Source: Archegozetes longisetosus | Lineage: Eukaryota; Arthropoda; Arachnida; Sarcoptiformes; Trhypochthoniidae | Assembly (NCBI GenBank): GCA_018873245.2 | Contig: JAEMBT020000005.1 | Location: forward strand, 14,026,001-14,090,000 | Length of the DNA stretch: 64,000 nucleotides | Reading direction: 5' to 3' | Part shown: positions 1 through 11,267 of the stretch, in pieces | Layout: each line of letters begins with the position of its first letter | Numbering within the stretch: position 1 is the first letter of the stretch | The notes under the pieces: generated by a model | What the model saw: the letters and a program-made list of their open reading frames with translations, nothing else | The model's database searches: none | What the model was told of the DNA's origin: nothing | Made by a program: the position numbers and the translations under genes

Positions 1-1870
1 ACATATTTTTGCATATATTAGAGTTTTTCATACATACATGCATATTTCCCTGTTTTTGCATTTCCATACATAAAAATAGACAAATTAGGAAGATTTTTGC
101 ATTTTTTGGTTCCCATTATTTCTTTTACTCATACATTTATTATACTTTTAAATATACCCCTTTATGCGACACATCTTTTGTGTGCTTAAATTACTACATA
201 TGAGTCGCAAATGTTCTTATCTATTTATTGTGAAATTTTTTTCTTTTGGTGTGATTATATCAATTATATATTGTCAAAATGCCAAAAATCGGAGAAGAGT
301 CTCAATCTGCGAAATTAAAAAGATTTGTGAAACTATTTGGAAGCGATAATTTCAAAACTGATGGAAGTGTTTTGTGGTGCAATTATTGTCAAAAAAATAT
401 TGCTACCAATCAAAAATTTCAAGTACAACAACACGTCGATACTGCATCTCGCAATCACAATTTAACTAAATTTAAGGATAAAAAAGAGACACAGCAATTA
501 ATAACTTTAGTTTCGACAGTAGCTAAATCTGATTTTAACAAAGAATTATGTGAAACATTATTAAGCGCCGACATTCCATTCTCAAAGTTGAATAACCAAA
601 AGTTCAAAAATTTCCTTAAAAAGTATATGGATCGTGATATTCCTGATCAATTAATAATTAGAAGATGTCTTCCCAAAGTATTCAATGAAAAAGTCAATGA
701 TATGCGTAACGAAATTGGAGATAATTGTATTTGGATATCTATCGATGAAACGTGCGATTCTATGGAAAGAAGTATTGTGAATGTAATTATTGGTACGTTA
801 TTAAAAGACGAAGCTGGAAAGACATATTTGTTTAATTGCGCTGAATTGGATAAAGTAAATAACTGAACTATTGCTCAGTTATTTAATGAAACATTACAAC
901 TACTTTGGCCGAATGGGATCAAGTATGCAAATGTGTTAATCTTCGTAACAGACGCTGCTCCTTATATGGTTAAGGCTGAGAAAGGTTTACAAGTTATGTT
1001 CAATAAAATGATCCATATAACGTGTTTAGCACATGCTTTTCACCGTCTTGCAGAAACTGTTCGCATGAATTACAATGATATTGATGGCATTATTTAAAAT
1101 GTAAAGAAAATTTTTACAGAATCTCCGATCAGAATTGAAAAGTTTAAAGAATTATTTCCTGATTTAAAATTACCTCCAAAACCAGTGCTTACTCGTTGGT
1201 GCACATGGCTTGAAGCGGCACTATATTACACCGAGCACTTTGAGAAAATCAAACAAGTTGTCGACAGCTTTGATTGTGACGATGGAGCATCAATTAAATC
1301 AGCCCAACATTATATTTCAAAACCAAAAATTGAATATGAATTGGTATATGTTTCGGCCAATTTTAACCGTATCCCAAAATTATTAACGAAATTGTAGACA
1401 AAAAATATGCCACTTTTTGAGGCATATAAAATAGTTGATGAGTTATCTGAAACTATAAAGTTATCTCATGGAAAAATTGCGAAAATAATACAAAATAAAT
1501 TAAGTGACTTGCTACTCAAGAATAAAGACTTTCAATCAATTTGTGATATCGCAAAAATACTTAATGGAGAATAAATTGAAAGAAATGAATCAATTAACAA
1601 GTAATCAGTTCAAGATATTGCATGTTTTAAGTTTGCACCAGTAACTTCGTGTGACGTTGAACGGAGTTTTTCTCATTATAAGTCAGTTCTGACAGATAAA
1701 CGTCAAAGCTTTACTTTTAACAATCTTAAAATGACATTTATAACCCATTGTAATTAATTTTATGACATCAAATTGAATTATTTTCGTACATACTTGTGTC
1801 CATATTTAAAGGTTTTTTCATCCATATTTACATAAATATTTTCAATTTTTTGCATACATACTTGAATAGC
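1..1870 (+). mobile_element. hAT DNA transposon remnant (outer limits uncertain)
   Basis: The transposase-like frame at 279-1757 is flanked on both sides by AT-rich sequence with related repeated words (CATACAT, TTTTGCAT) at about 10-110 and 1785-1870, as expected for subterminal repeats of a hAT element. I could not find a clean terminal inverted repeat or target duplication, so the limits are approximate and the left end may lie outside the window. Confidence 0.5.
279..1757 (+). pseudogene. Decayed hAT-family transposase with BED-type zinc finger
   Basis: One reading frame runs from ATG 279 to TAA 1755-1757 (about 492 codons). Near residues 30-60 is a BED-like zinc finger (WCNYC followed by two spaced histidines). 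The catalytic core has the motifs SIDETCDS and VTDAAPYM, then TCLAHAFHR. The C-terminus, near residue 455, carries VTSCDVERSFSHYKS and is the hAT dimerisation region. The frame is interrupted by five in-frame stops (TGA 864, TAA 1095, TAG 1395, TAA 1572, TAA 1602) with no frameshift, so it is a pseudogene decayed by substitution. The 5' part to codon 195 is open. Because the order of motifs is intact, hAT assignment is fairly safe; the subfamily is not determined. Confidence 0.8.
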
Positions 1871-1984
1871 TTTGAGTTATTGCTATCTATGCCAAAAATG
1901 TTTTTATATGTTTTTATATAATCTTTTATATATTTGCAATACTGCACGGATTGCAGGCGCATGTTCTTTGTAAATAATAAGTAG

Positions 1985-2460
1985 AAGAATAGTATCGGGT
2001 CTTGAGTCTCGATCGAAAGGTACTTCGAGACTCTTTCAAGCTTCAACGAGTATTCTTATTGATTTGACTCCCACAGTTAACCACTAATTTTCAAAAGCTT
2101 TAATGTTTTAATGATTAATAATTAAAAATATTAGTATTTTATGGATGATCGAAAAATTAAGGTTCATAAATTTCTCAAGATTTGTTTAATCAAAATTTGA
2201 TTCATGATGTAGTCAATTTTTAAATAAAAACAGACTTGTTATATAAATTTGATTGCAGTCAGATTGAAAATCACATATTCGGAGGTTATTAACGTAAAAA
2301 TATATTCTGTTGGATTTAAGAGTAAAAGATGAGTAAAACTATAAGAAACTTTATGTTATTTGAAATTCTAAAATTCACGAGGCTGGAGGCCAAAATTTTT
2401 TCGAGACTCGAATAGTTCATTTCTCGAAAATACAATGCTCGGATAATAAGTCAGTTTACA
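1985..2460. repeat. Dispersed repeat, diverged copy (pairs with 36500-36910)
   Basis: Short matching blocks in the same order occur here and at 36500-36910: GGGTCT near the start, an ATTCATGA/TTTCATGA plus GTAGTCAA block, then GGAGGCC followed by TCATTTCTCG and AAATAC. The copies are strongly diverged and I see no coding potential. The rest of 1758-3092 holds nothing I recognise. Confidence 0.4.
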
Positions 2461-3092
2461 AATCGTTGTTATACAAAAGAAAAGTTATTTAATTTCATCC
2501 AAAAGGAATGTATCGAAGGTTCATTAATTCTTGAGATTCAAAGCTAACTTAAATTTCGTCACTAAAAAGATAAGATATGAAAATGCCTTAGTTTGAAAAA
2601 TTCTGAACTAAATGATACTAAAAAATTAGTCTAGTTTTTTAAATTATCAAATTTTGAATTTTCTATCAAATATTTACATATTATTTTTAAAATTTGCTTC
2701 AGATCTGATTATTCCGATTGAAATCCACTTCAAAATGATGCATGAGTTTTAAAATGTTATTCTTTTCTTAAAATGATAAATAATTTAATAAAACGCAAAG
2801 GTTTAATAATTATTTTATTCTCCTTTGCGAAATTGGACAAAATACCCATCATTTGAACGAGACTTTTGAAGAACTGCCATAGCAGTCTTCACCTCAGACT
2901 TTGTATAAAGTATTAAAAATTGAGTGTGTCATGTTTTGAGACAAATGATGTCAATTTTAAACCCTTTAGCAATAGGAGATAAGAGATTATCATTTTTTGT
3001 ATGACTAACCTATGACAAAACTTGTTTTTCTTTGAAATATCCCTTAATGATAATAATTTATTTATCTGTTAAAAGTAAACAATACTTTTAGC

Positions 3093-3258
3093 ACATATTA
3101 CATATATAACATTGAATAGGATTTTATTTAATACATTTTAGAAGTGCCGTCTAGTTTGCAGCGCAATATATAGCTCTAGTTTCGCTGGCGGCAAACTTGG
3201 CGGCACTTCTAAAATATGGTAAATCAAATCCTGTTCAATGTTATATATGTAATATATG
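3093..3258. mobile_element. Short palindromic MITE
   Basis: Almost the whole 166 bp is one imperfect palindrome. The left arm begins ACATATTACATATATAAC and runs to GAAGTGCCG; the right arm carries CGGCACTTC and ends with the inverted counterpart of the left start. There is no room for a protein. The family is unassigned because no clear target duplication is seen. Confidence 0.65.
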
Positions 3259-3708
3259 ATTTTAGTCTAGTTCAAAATGAGTAAAAGTACTGTCATTCAT
3301 TAATACTTATCTTTCTTATAAAACTCTAAGAGTTTATTTTAATAAAGAAGTTTAAACCAACGAATAACTACGTTCTATTATTTCTAAATTAAACTTATTT
3401 TCAATCCGTAGCTTTAAATCCCATTCGCTAAGGCAATTCTTCAAAAGTTTCATTCATTAGTTTTACTCTTGGCTTTAAGTTTTGAATCTATCAATTTTGG
3501 TTAACGCAAGGCTTGCATAAGTCAAGGTTCTGATACAATTATGATGGGATCAAATCTAAGCTTCGAAAGCCCTGTTTCCAAACTTTATACCGGGAAAAGA
3601 ATCCAATTCTAAATCTAAACTAAACTTTGGAAATGTTTTCAAATACCGAATAGATTAAAATTGAACGTGAATGTAATAAATAAGCTTAATTTCTGGAATA
3701 AACTTGTT

Positions 3709-4565
3709 TTAACTATCTAAAATTCCAGAGAAACTCCAATAGATTAAGAGATTACCAGATTGAGTCTTAAAGATAAAAACTTTAAGTTTTTTATTCATTG
3801 ATAGATGTTCTTTAGATGGACTATAGCAAATGTGGACGGGTATGTTCCTGACGTCGCAGACGCATAAAATAAACATCGTTGGACTTGACTCGAGCATCTA
3901 ATTTCTTCAACATGGGTGAGTATGTTCACAATATAGAAATATAAATTATGCATCATTGGAATGTTTCTGAGCATGTTTCTAATCTAATGAACTTATACTC
4001 AAGGTCATTCAAATTCATTCAACGTCATTAAATTTTTTCGACTTTGAATGTTGAATTTCGGGTTCGACTCTAATACAGAGTATATTTCAATTTTAAATTG
4101 TATAAGATTCATCGCTTGAAATAATTTCAGACATAACTGGGAGACACTGCTTAAAATCTTTGTTCAATCTCATCTTACATTTCTATATTGGGAACATGCT
4201 CACCCACGTTGAAGAGGTTAGGTGAAAATGGTCTGGAAGTGACCATGAAAGTGACCTTAAAGTCACATACGTTTAAATTGTCTTCAGTTTGCTATGTTCT
4301 ATCTGTTAAGTAAAGCCCGAATCGAAATTCGACCTAGATTGAAAAAAGTCGAATTTTCGTATTGACGCCGAATAGCCTCGACTATAGTCTCGATCGACTC
4401 GTATGCTCGAGACAAGTCTAACGATGTATAATTTATGCGTCTACCACGTCGGGAACATACCCGTCCCCGTTCGCTATAGTCCAGCCAAAGAATTTCTATC
4501 AATAAATGAAAAACTTAAAGTTTTTATTATCTTTAAGACTCAATCAGTATCTCTATAAAAATTAA
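3709..4565. mobile_element. Foldback-like element with nested inverted repeats
   Basis: The left arm, about 3715-3960, reappears inverted at about 4165-4220 and 4380-4560. Matching landmarks are GATTGAGTCTTAAAGATAA on the left against its inverse near 4530, GACTATAGC against GCTATAGTC, and GGGTGAGTATGTTC against GAACATGCTCACCC. The right arm holds an extra stretch of about 160 bp (4221-4380) rich in TCGA words. No transposase is visible. The family is unknown. Confidence 0.6.
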
Positions 4566-5415
4566 ATGGGTTTTTATCGTATTATTAGGGTTTCAAAACA
4601 GTTTTTGAAACTCCATTTTTCGAAACTTCGGAGTGCAAAAATTCTAAAAATGTATATGGATCATAAAAATTAAGTTTCTCAACAAAATGATTTTTAGAAA
4701 TTTCTCAATATTAAAACTAAATAAAATTGTCCTAATTCTCTGGCTTGAATAGAAAAATATATTATGAAAGATTAGTCCTTATAGGAAAAATGAAATGCCA
4801 GCAAGGTTTCGGGAATATATTCTTAAAGGTACTCATTAAGACGAAGTCAGAGGTATATGCCATTCACTTCCCAAATGAGGTCATAGGGTCCTGGGTGTGA
4901 CGTTTGTCATGATTTCTTTAGTAGTGCCATCTATACTCATTTAATTGCCTTTCGTAACCAAATACGGCGACTTACAATGTGTCCGGAAACATATGTCATA
5001 AAACTAAACAGATCTAGCTTTTTTAAAAATTAATTTTTATATGAAGCACAACAGACTTCTAATTAAAATAAAATTTGTAAAAATGTAATACACGACTTTT
5101 TTGCACCTCCACATCGGTACTAACCTCATCATTCTAGATAATGACAACTTTATCGGTTGCGGTATTAATTGGCCAGCTTATAATTCCTATTTCAACCTGT
5201 GTGATTAGTCTCACTGAGGTTATCCCAAAAATAAAGCTTATATCAATTCTGAGACTTTTGAAAAAGAGATTATCAATATTAAAGCTGATTTTCTTGATAG
5301 TTATCAAAAATTTTGATGTTCAGCTCCATAATATCTACTCAGAAGGTTGACATATTGAGACAATCATCACATAAACTTACACCTTTCATCTTCATTAAAA
5401 AAAACTTCACGTAAA
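4566..5415. other. Intergenic sequence, nothing recognised
   Basis: AT-rich. No homology-bearing reading frame, RNA gene or clear repeat was seen. Confidence 0.4.
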
Positions 5416-5619
5416 TACTGGATGGACATTTTAAGACCGAACCGAAACGAACATCAAAACTTTTTTACTTATACTTTCTAAAGAAAAGTTTTATCAGATA
5501 AGTTCAATATTGGAAAAGGTCTAATTTAAACTTTTATTAATCATAAATCTAAGATAGGAATGAATAAAAACAAGTTGTGCTAACAGTAGAACGTACTTTT
5601 ATTTAAAAATTTCTTAAAT

Positions 5620-5830
5620 TAAAATGCTTTAAAGAAGTTTGGTATGAGCAGGAACGCCATCCTGTTGGAAATATCCCGCCCCCAACTTGATCTCATTCAG
5701 TTCGGGTACAAATTTCTTCAGAACTTTCACATAATTTTTAGAGTGGTTTCAATGAAAAAGATTGGACCAACAATTCTTTTTCTAAAAATTCTCACCAAAC
5801 TCCAATCTTATGATCTTAACTGTTTTTAAA
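5620..5830 (-). pseudogene. Tc1/mariner transposase fragment
   Basis: On the minus strand one frame reads NYVKVLKKFVPELNEI and then GAGYFQQDGVPAHTKLL. The FQQDGxPAH block is the classic second catalytic aspartate region of mariner/Tc1 transposases, preceded by the usual helix with a conserved PELNEI-like end. The frame upstream contains stops, and the C-terminal catalytic residue region is missing, so this is a fragment. I cannot choose between mariner and related families. Confidence 0.65.
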
Positions 5831-5849
5831 CCTTTTTTTCGTTAGGTTA

Positions 5850-6113
5850 CTATCACCACTTTAGCTGAAGAAACAATACCTGAAGAGGTGGTTTTAAAAG
5901 CTTAATCAAACTAGCCTGAAACTCCGCAGAAATATTAGCAAAGCCAATATAAACATGATTTCGTTATCGCCATCAACTGATCCACGTCCAAAGATAGTGA
6001 TAGTGAAATCATATTTATATTGATCTTGTAGTTCTGCGGAGTTTTATGTTTATTTAGTTAAGCTTTTAAAAACACTTCTTTAGGTATTTTTTCTTCAGCT
6101 AAAATGATGATAG
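5850..6113. mobile_element. Palindromic MITE nested in the Tc1/mariner remnant
   Basis: Left arm CTATCACCACTTTAGCTGAA is matched in inverse by the right arm ending TTTTAGC/GATGATAG at 6113. The arms extend inward about 100 bp each, sharing AAAAGCTTAA, CTCCGCAGAA and the inverse of CATGATTTC. Spacer is short. No open frame. Confidence 0.6.
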
Positions 6114-6797
6114 ATTGAAGTTTGCTCAATGTTTCTGAAAGTGTAATTCGAAGTTAGGCTCTTCTTCGAGAATACTGATGGACACTTCCAACGTTCACTA
6201 TAAATTCGAACAATATGTACTTTTTAGACACTTGCAATTTTCCTCATGAACCGATAAAAAGTACATTATGAGTTAATGCCTTTTACTTAAGTATAAGGTG
6301 GTTAACCTGTTTTTGATAGGAACCATAACAAAAGCTTTATCTCTGATGACTAAGTTCAATTTTAAAATGTCCACCCTATACTATTATATAAGAGAATAAT
6401 TTTCAATTTTAGCCCTAATTCACTCTACTATTCCTAATTAAAAATGTAGAAAATTGAGAAATTATTGAACATATTCCTATAAGAACCTATTTCATTTAAC
6501 CGAAGAATGAACGTTTAATAAAAAAAAATTCTAATTTCAGTAAACAAAATTTTCACGTGAAAAAACCTTTAATCAGAATAACAATCTTTCATTCAGTCAA
6601 CAATTCTAACAAATCACAAGTTCTTTAGCCAGCCATAAGTATAATTATCTTTGAGTGTTTATATAGTTATTGAATTGGATTAATCATAAAATTCAGAGAA
6701 AATTTTGCATTTTAGTGAAATTTATCTTGATACTCAATTTTGAATCGAACAAATTTGGATACAAGTAAAGAATTTTAGCTTTCATTCAAATTTTGGT

Positions 6798-9700
6798 CTA
6801 ATTTAACAGATTTTTTATCTTGAGTTTGATGTCTTTAACGGTTCTTCCATATCTGACTTTAACATCATTATCACCATTACCCTTGATGAGAGCACTCTTC
6901 AAGCTGCCATTAATCCATTCAATATCCACTTCAAATCCGCCTCTGGCTCGAAGACCTCTAATATGTCCAGAATGCCACGCCTTCGGTATGGCAGGCAAGA
7001 ATTCGATCTCTTCTGACTGGCTCTGAATCAGCATTTCTGCCATTCCTGCAGTTACACCAAAATTACCATCAATTTGCATGGGAGGGTGAAGTCCAAACAG
7101 ATTATGACATGTATTCCTATCAGAGAATAGCTGTTGAATCATGTGATGCGCATTCTCTCCGTCACGGAGTCGGGCATAAAGAGCTGTTCGCCACGCAAAG
7201 GACCACTCGCGGACATCACTGTTAGCACTAATGCCACGCGCGTCAAGTGATACCTATTTATTAAAAGACAAGTACTGATTTTCAATTCGGTTCATTAGCT
7301 CTTATTTGAGTTAGGATCTTGCTATTTCTTATTTTTGTGTTTAACTTTAACTTAACATCGCTGAGAATGATTAGTCATTTATGTATTAAAAATTTTCATA
7401 TTTTGATTTTCGTTAAAAAAGACGTATTTAGCTCTAGGGTAAACAGGTCTTTCACTTACAGAATATGTTTTATAGTACTATCGACCAAAAAAGTATGTCA
7501 AAATGTGCGTTTAAAAAACAGTAAAAGCTAATCAGAATTAAACTAAATAAGGGAAAGATTGAGTAAATAATTTTGTCGTATTATTTTAATGAGTGTAATT
7601 TCTAATATGAGCCACGAAATGCGAAACTTATCTTTAAATTTTTTAAGTGCTTTAATTTTTATCGAACTTTAACATAAGTAACTTAAATTCATCAAATAAA
7701 TAATTGAGAAAAGTTTAATATAAGGTAAACAATTTATGAACTCTATCAGTAAAGCGGTTAATGCAAAAGTTCATTATTTTGTTTTGCCATAGATCAGACC
7801 TAAACTAAAGTTTATAAAAGCTTTCAAAATGTTGATTACGCAATTATTAAAGTGATCCCTGAGCATGCAAGGCGCGAAAAAGCTTTATTTAACATATACT
7901 CTCTTGGCCGATAGTACAATGCCATGGAAGTGAATCGGGTCTTACATTTGCGTCTAACCATATATAGTTTTAATGCAGAGGTTTATGTTATGGAGGAATA
8001 TTGAGATTTTGTTGCAAATAACAAAGCTTTGGTTAATACTTATAACTAGTCAGTATAACAGATAATTATTGTTATGAATGAAATTTACTTTGACTATTTG
8101 ATAATGAGTTTCTTTCTGTCATCTTTAAAACCTTTAAAGTATTTATATCTTACTCACAATGGAACAAATACCTTGTTAAATATATATAAACTAGTAATGA
8201 TTATTCAGTTGTTTCATAAAAAGTGATAATCAGTTAGTTTAAGAAAAACTTGAATAGGCCTTTTAGCTAATATTTCTTATAAATGAACTCATGTTCATCA
8301 TGGATTAATATGGGTGATAAATATGTGAATGAGAAGCTAATTGAAAGTAATAAAAAATTAGTAGGCCTGTAGTTTAAGGGACCCAACAAAACATCAAACC
8401 ATATATATATTCTAAACCTACTCGAAGGGGGAAGTAATACTAGGGGGGTCGCGGGTCCGCAGTGGCCCGAAAATTTTCTAGTATCTGTAGTTGAGCGTTT
8501 TGATACTTCGCTTGATCATTTGATCAATTATCACAAGTAGTTCTCGATATACCCACCTTTACTTGGTTTAGTATCTCGTAATGGATAAACCTGGGTTTCT
8601 CGAGTCGTAACCCATTTTCGAGAGGGTTAGGTCTGGGTGGCCACTGCGGACTCGCGACCCCCTAGTATTACTTCCCCCTTCGAGTAGGTTCAGAATATAT
8701 ATATATATGGTTTGAAGTTTTGTTGGGCCCTTAAACTACAGGCCTACCAAAAAATTGAACTCAACCGGCTTTCATACAGCTAAAAAGTGCGCTCTTAATC
8801 AGAATCATAGTAAATAATTAATTGAAACTTTTATTTCATTCACACTTCAGAAGAGAATATTTAAATCTCAAACTTCTAATATCTTTTCTATCTAGATAAA
8901 ACATCAAAAGTCAATTATGCATACCTTGGCTGCATCGGCTAGTTTAGGTGTAATCACATAATTAATTTGATGACCTGGAAATACAGCGAACAAATGAGAA
9001 GTATGTCTGTGATGATCATTCTTAGTATCTAAAACCGCATCCTTTTTCTCAGTCATCCATTCGAGTAATTGACCCCAAGAGCCAACTCCAGGCACATGCA
9101 GTTTATCCCTCAACGAAGCAATTTTATCCCTATAAGACTTATCGACTCCTAAAGCATCCGCAGCCTTAACGTAATTACTAAGCAAGTCCCAAACAATTTC
9201 CTGGCTATAACTGACCCCATCTTCACGCGGTCCGTGTTCTGGTGACCACCCATCCGGGACAACAAGCTGTCCGTTGAGTTCTTTGAGGTGGTCTTCCCAG
9301 AACTCGGTTACCTCTTTCAGGTATGGATACGCAACATTTTTGAGGTAATCTTTATCTAATCCGAAAGCATAGTGTTCGAAGAAGTGTTGTCCATACCAGG
9401 CATTAGCCGTTTTATCCCAATTCCAACCCATTCCTCCATATATATTATGCGAAGTTCTTATTGCGAATCCACGTGTAGTTGATTTGCCTGAAGGTGTGTT
9501 CAATTCTTTTGAATTGTGGGTTGCTTCGCGCCATGAACCTAATTGGCTCTGTATCAAATCGAATAGTGGTTTATGACATTCGGCCAAATTTGTAACTTCT
9601 GCTGGCCAGTAATTCATTTGAATGTTGATGTTCGTATGATAGTCGCTGTGCCAGGCAGGAGTGTTCACATCATTCCATAACCCCTTTTATGCCATTTTAA

Positions 9701-11267
9701 AAGGATTTTAATTTTTTTATATTTTTAATCAGACTTTGTTAAAACGTTCACAATTAATATATTTTTGTGCATTAGCTCGTTTGGTATTCATAAGTCATGT
9801 TCTCATAAATTTATATTTGAGTTAGCATTAATTCAAGCTTTCTAGCACTCAATCATTTTCTATAACTTATTTTAAGCTATTAAGAAATCCAGAGAAGATG
9901 CTTCAATTTTTCTATCTAGACTTGATTATCAATCTTTTAATGTAAACCGGATGCAAACTTTGAAGAAAAATTGTCAAAAGTTAATAAAACAGTTTATATT
10001 ACCTGTAAGTTCGCCGGAAGACTTCCGGGACGTGAAGAAGAGATCATAAAATATCGTCCCAATTGGAAAAGAGTTTCTTCGAGATCAGGGTCAAAAGTCG
10101 AAGCGGCATTAACTTTTCTGACATCAGTCGGGTGTGATTTCTGTTCCACGGTCGAATTTCCTAAATCGATATCAACTCTATTGAACAAGGAATGAAAATC
10201 TTTGATATGGTCTGCTCTTAAACTGTTATAACTCATCGAGGACGCAGTTTTCGTCTGAGATTTCACTTTCAAGTCAGGACTTTCTCCGCGAAAATGCTTT
10301 TTGCCATCCATCACATAATCAGTTGCAGCTCCGATCAAGACAGTAATACTATCGCAATCCTTGAACTCAATCGTCGATCCATTTATACGAAGAGTTCCGC
10401 CACTGTTTTGCACAATTGACTGCCAATAATATTTCAGTCCATTATCTAATTTTCCCTCAACTGAAATAGCATTATTTTCTGCCACTGAATGAGCTTTATG
10501 TCCATCCTCTAGTTCTATATGTCCGCTATAGCTCCTATTTTTATCAGCCGTGAAATGTGCGATTAATATGTTTGAAACGTGACTCACGAAAAATTCACGC
10601 ATATATTTAACATTGTTTGCCTCGTACTCGACGTGAGCCAAAGCATCTCCAATATCGAGATCACGTTTATAGTGAGTGTAATTTTTGTGGTCTGATAGGG
10701 TTACGTAAAGGTTGCCCAACAATTGATATGAACCTAATTTGTCGTAATCACCCGATGGATTGTCGTCTCCAGTCCATAAACTATCTTCATTGATACTAAC
10801 GCGTTCTTTCTCTATATTTAAAATTATTGAACTTCATATAAATTTTATATTATTTCAAAAAATTAAATTCCCTTATCATCAGCTCAAAAGTAATTTTAAT
10901 ACTATTTGAAAATGAAATTTTTCGGGTGAGAGAACTTTATTCAAATATTTATCTTATTAAAAATTGATTCTCTTAGAAAGTTTGAAGTGAATCTGATTGC
11001 TTAAACTTAAATCATGATCAAAAATTGGGTTTCAATTTTTAAAAATATAAGAATTAGAATTTTCTCGACATTATGCTCAGTTATTAGTATATAAGATATA
11101 CGAAAATACTTTCCTGGATGTCCATAAATCTGACCACCGATTCTTCCATTGCCAATAACTAGTGCCTCATTCATACCATCCGCGGCCGGTTTTTGATACC
11201 AAAGAACATATTCGCTGGCATTTGCATTAGATGCAAACAAAAACAAGAGAATAATAATTATTTTCAT
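6798..11267 (-). CDS. Secreted GH95 alpha-L-fucosidase, four exons
   Basis: Exons on the minus strand: 11110-11267 (start ATG 11267), about 10003-10808, 8925-9683, 6798-7253 (stop at 6798); about 724 residues, close to the family's usual 750-800. The first exon encodes a hydrophobic signal peptide ([17 protein letters not shown]), so the enzyme is probably secreted and would release alpha-1,2-linked fucose by inversion. Family landmarks are in order: [39 protein letters not shown] (two Asn of the active site), SPEHGP (general acid Glu) and MQIDGNFG (Asp partner). Junctions 2/3 (CAG|GGG) and 3/4 (AAG|GTA) are in phase. The 1/2 junction keeps family spacing only with a non-canonical splice or a one-base sequence error. 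Function is confident; intactness is slightly less so. Animals usually use GH29 for fucose release, so origin by transfer is possible. Confidence 0.9.
7254..8924 (-). other. Intron 3 of the GH95 gene
   Basis: The intron starts GTATGC at 8924 and ends AATAG at 7254. At about 1.67 kb it is much longer than the other two introns (about 300 bp each), partly because it contains the foldback MITE at 8360-8748. Nothing else was recognised. Confidence 0.7.
8360..8748. mobile_element. Foldback hAT-like MITE in GH95 intron
   Basis: The 389-bp element starts AGTAGGCCTGTAGTTTAAGG and ends with its inverse, one mismatch in the first base. Arms of about 110 bp share CTACTCGAAGGGGGAAGTAA and CTAGTATTACTTCC-type words. 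Direct repeats AAAAAATT lie at 8352-8359 and 8749-8756, an 8-bp duplication as for hAT elements, although low in complexity. The centre (about 8480-8600) resembles the core of the palindrome at 16750-17345, with GTTTTGATACTTC and AAGTAGTTCTCGA. Confidence 0.75.

Larger units (their letters stand above)
5416..6380 (-). mobile_element. Tc1/mariner-superfamily element remnant
   Basis: The ends carry an inverted repeat: TACTGGATGGACATTTTAA at 5416 against the inverse of TTTAAAATGTCCACCCTATA ending at 6380. Between them, the minus strand encodes a transposase fragment (about 5620-5830). A second palindrome, 5850-6113, is nested inside. Together these indicate a non-autonomous or decayed Tc1/mariner copy that received a later insertion. 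Confidence 0.6.

Noticed and set aside
279-1757. Stop-codon reassignment as an explanation of the five in-frame stops
   Set aside because: All three stop codons occur, and the host genes here (SRF, nuclear receptor, GH95) end at ordinary stops with none inside.
6820-7026. 68-codon open frame on the plus strand
   Set aside because: Antisense shadow of GH95 exon 4.
9971-10195. 74-codon open frame on the plus strand
   Set aside because: Antisense shadow of GH95 exon 2.
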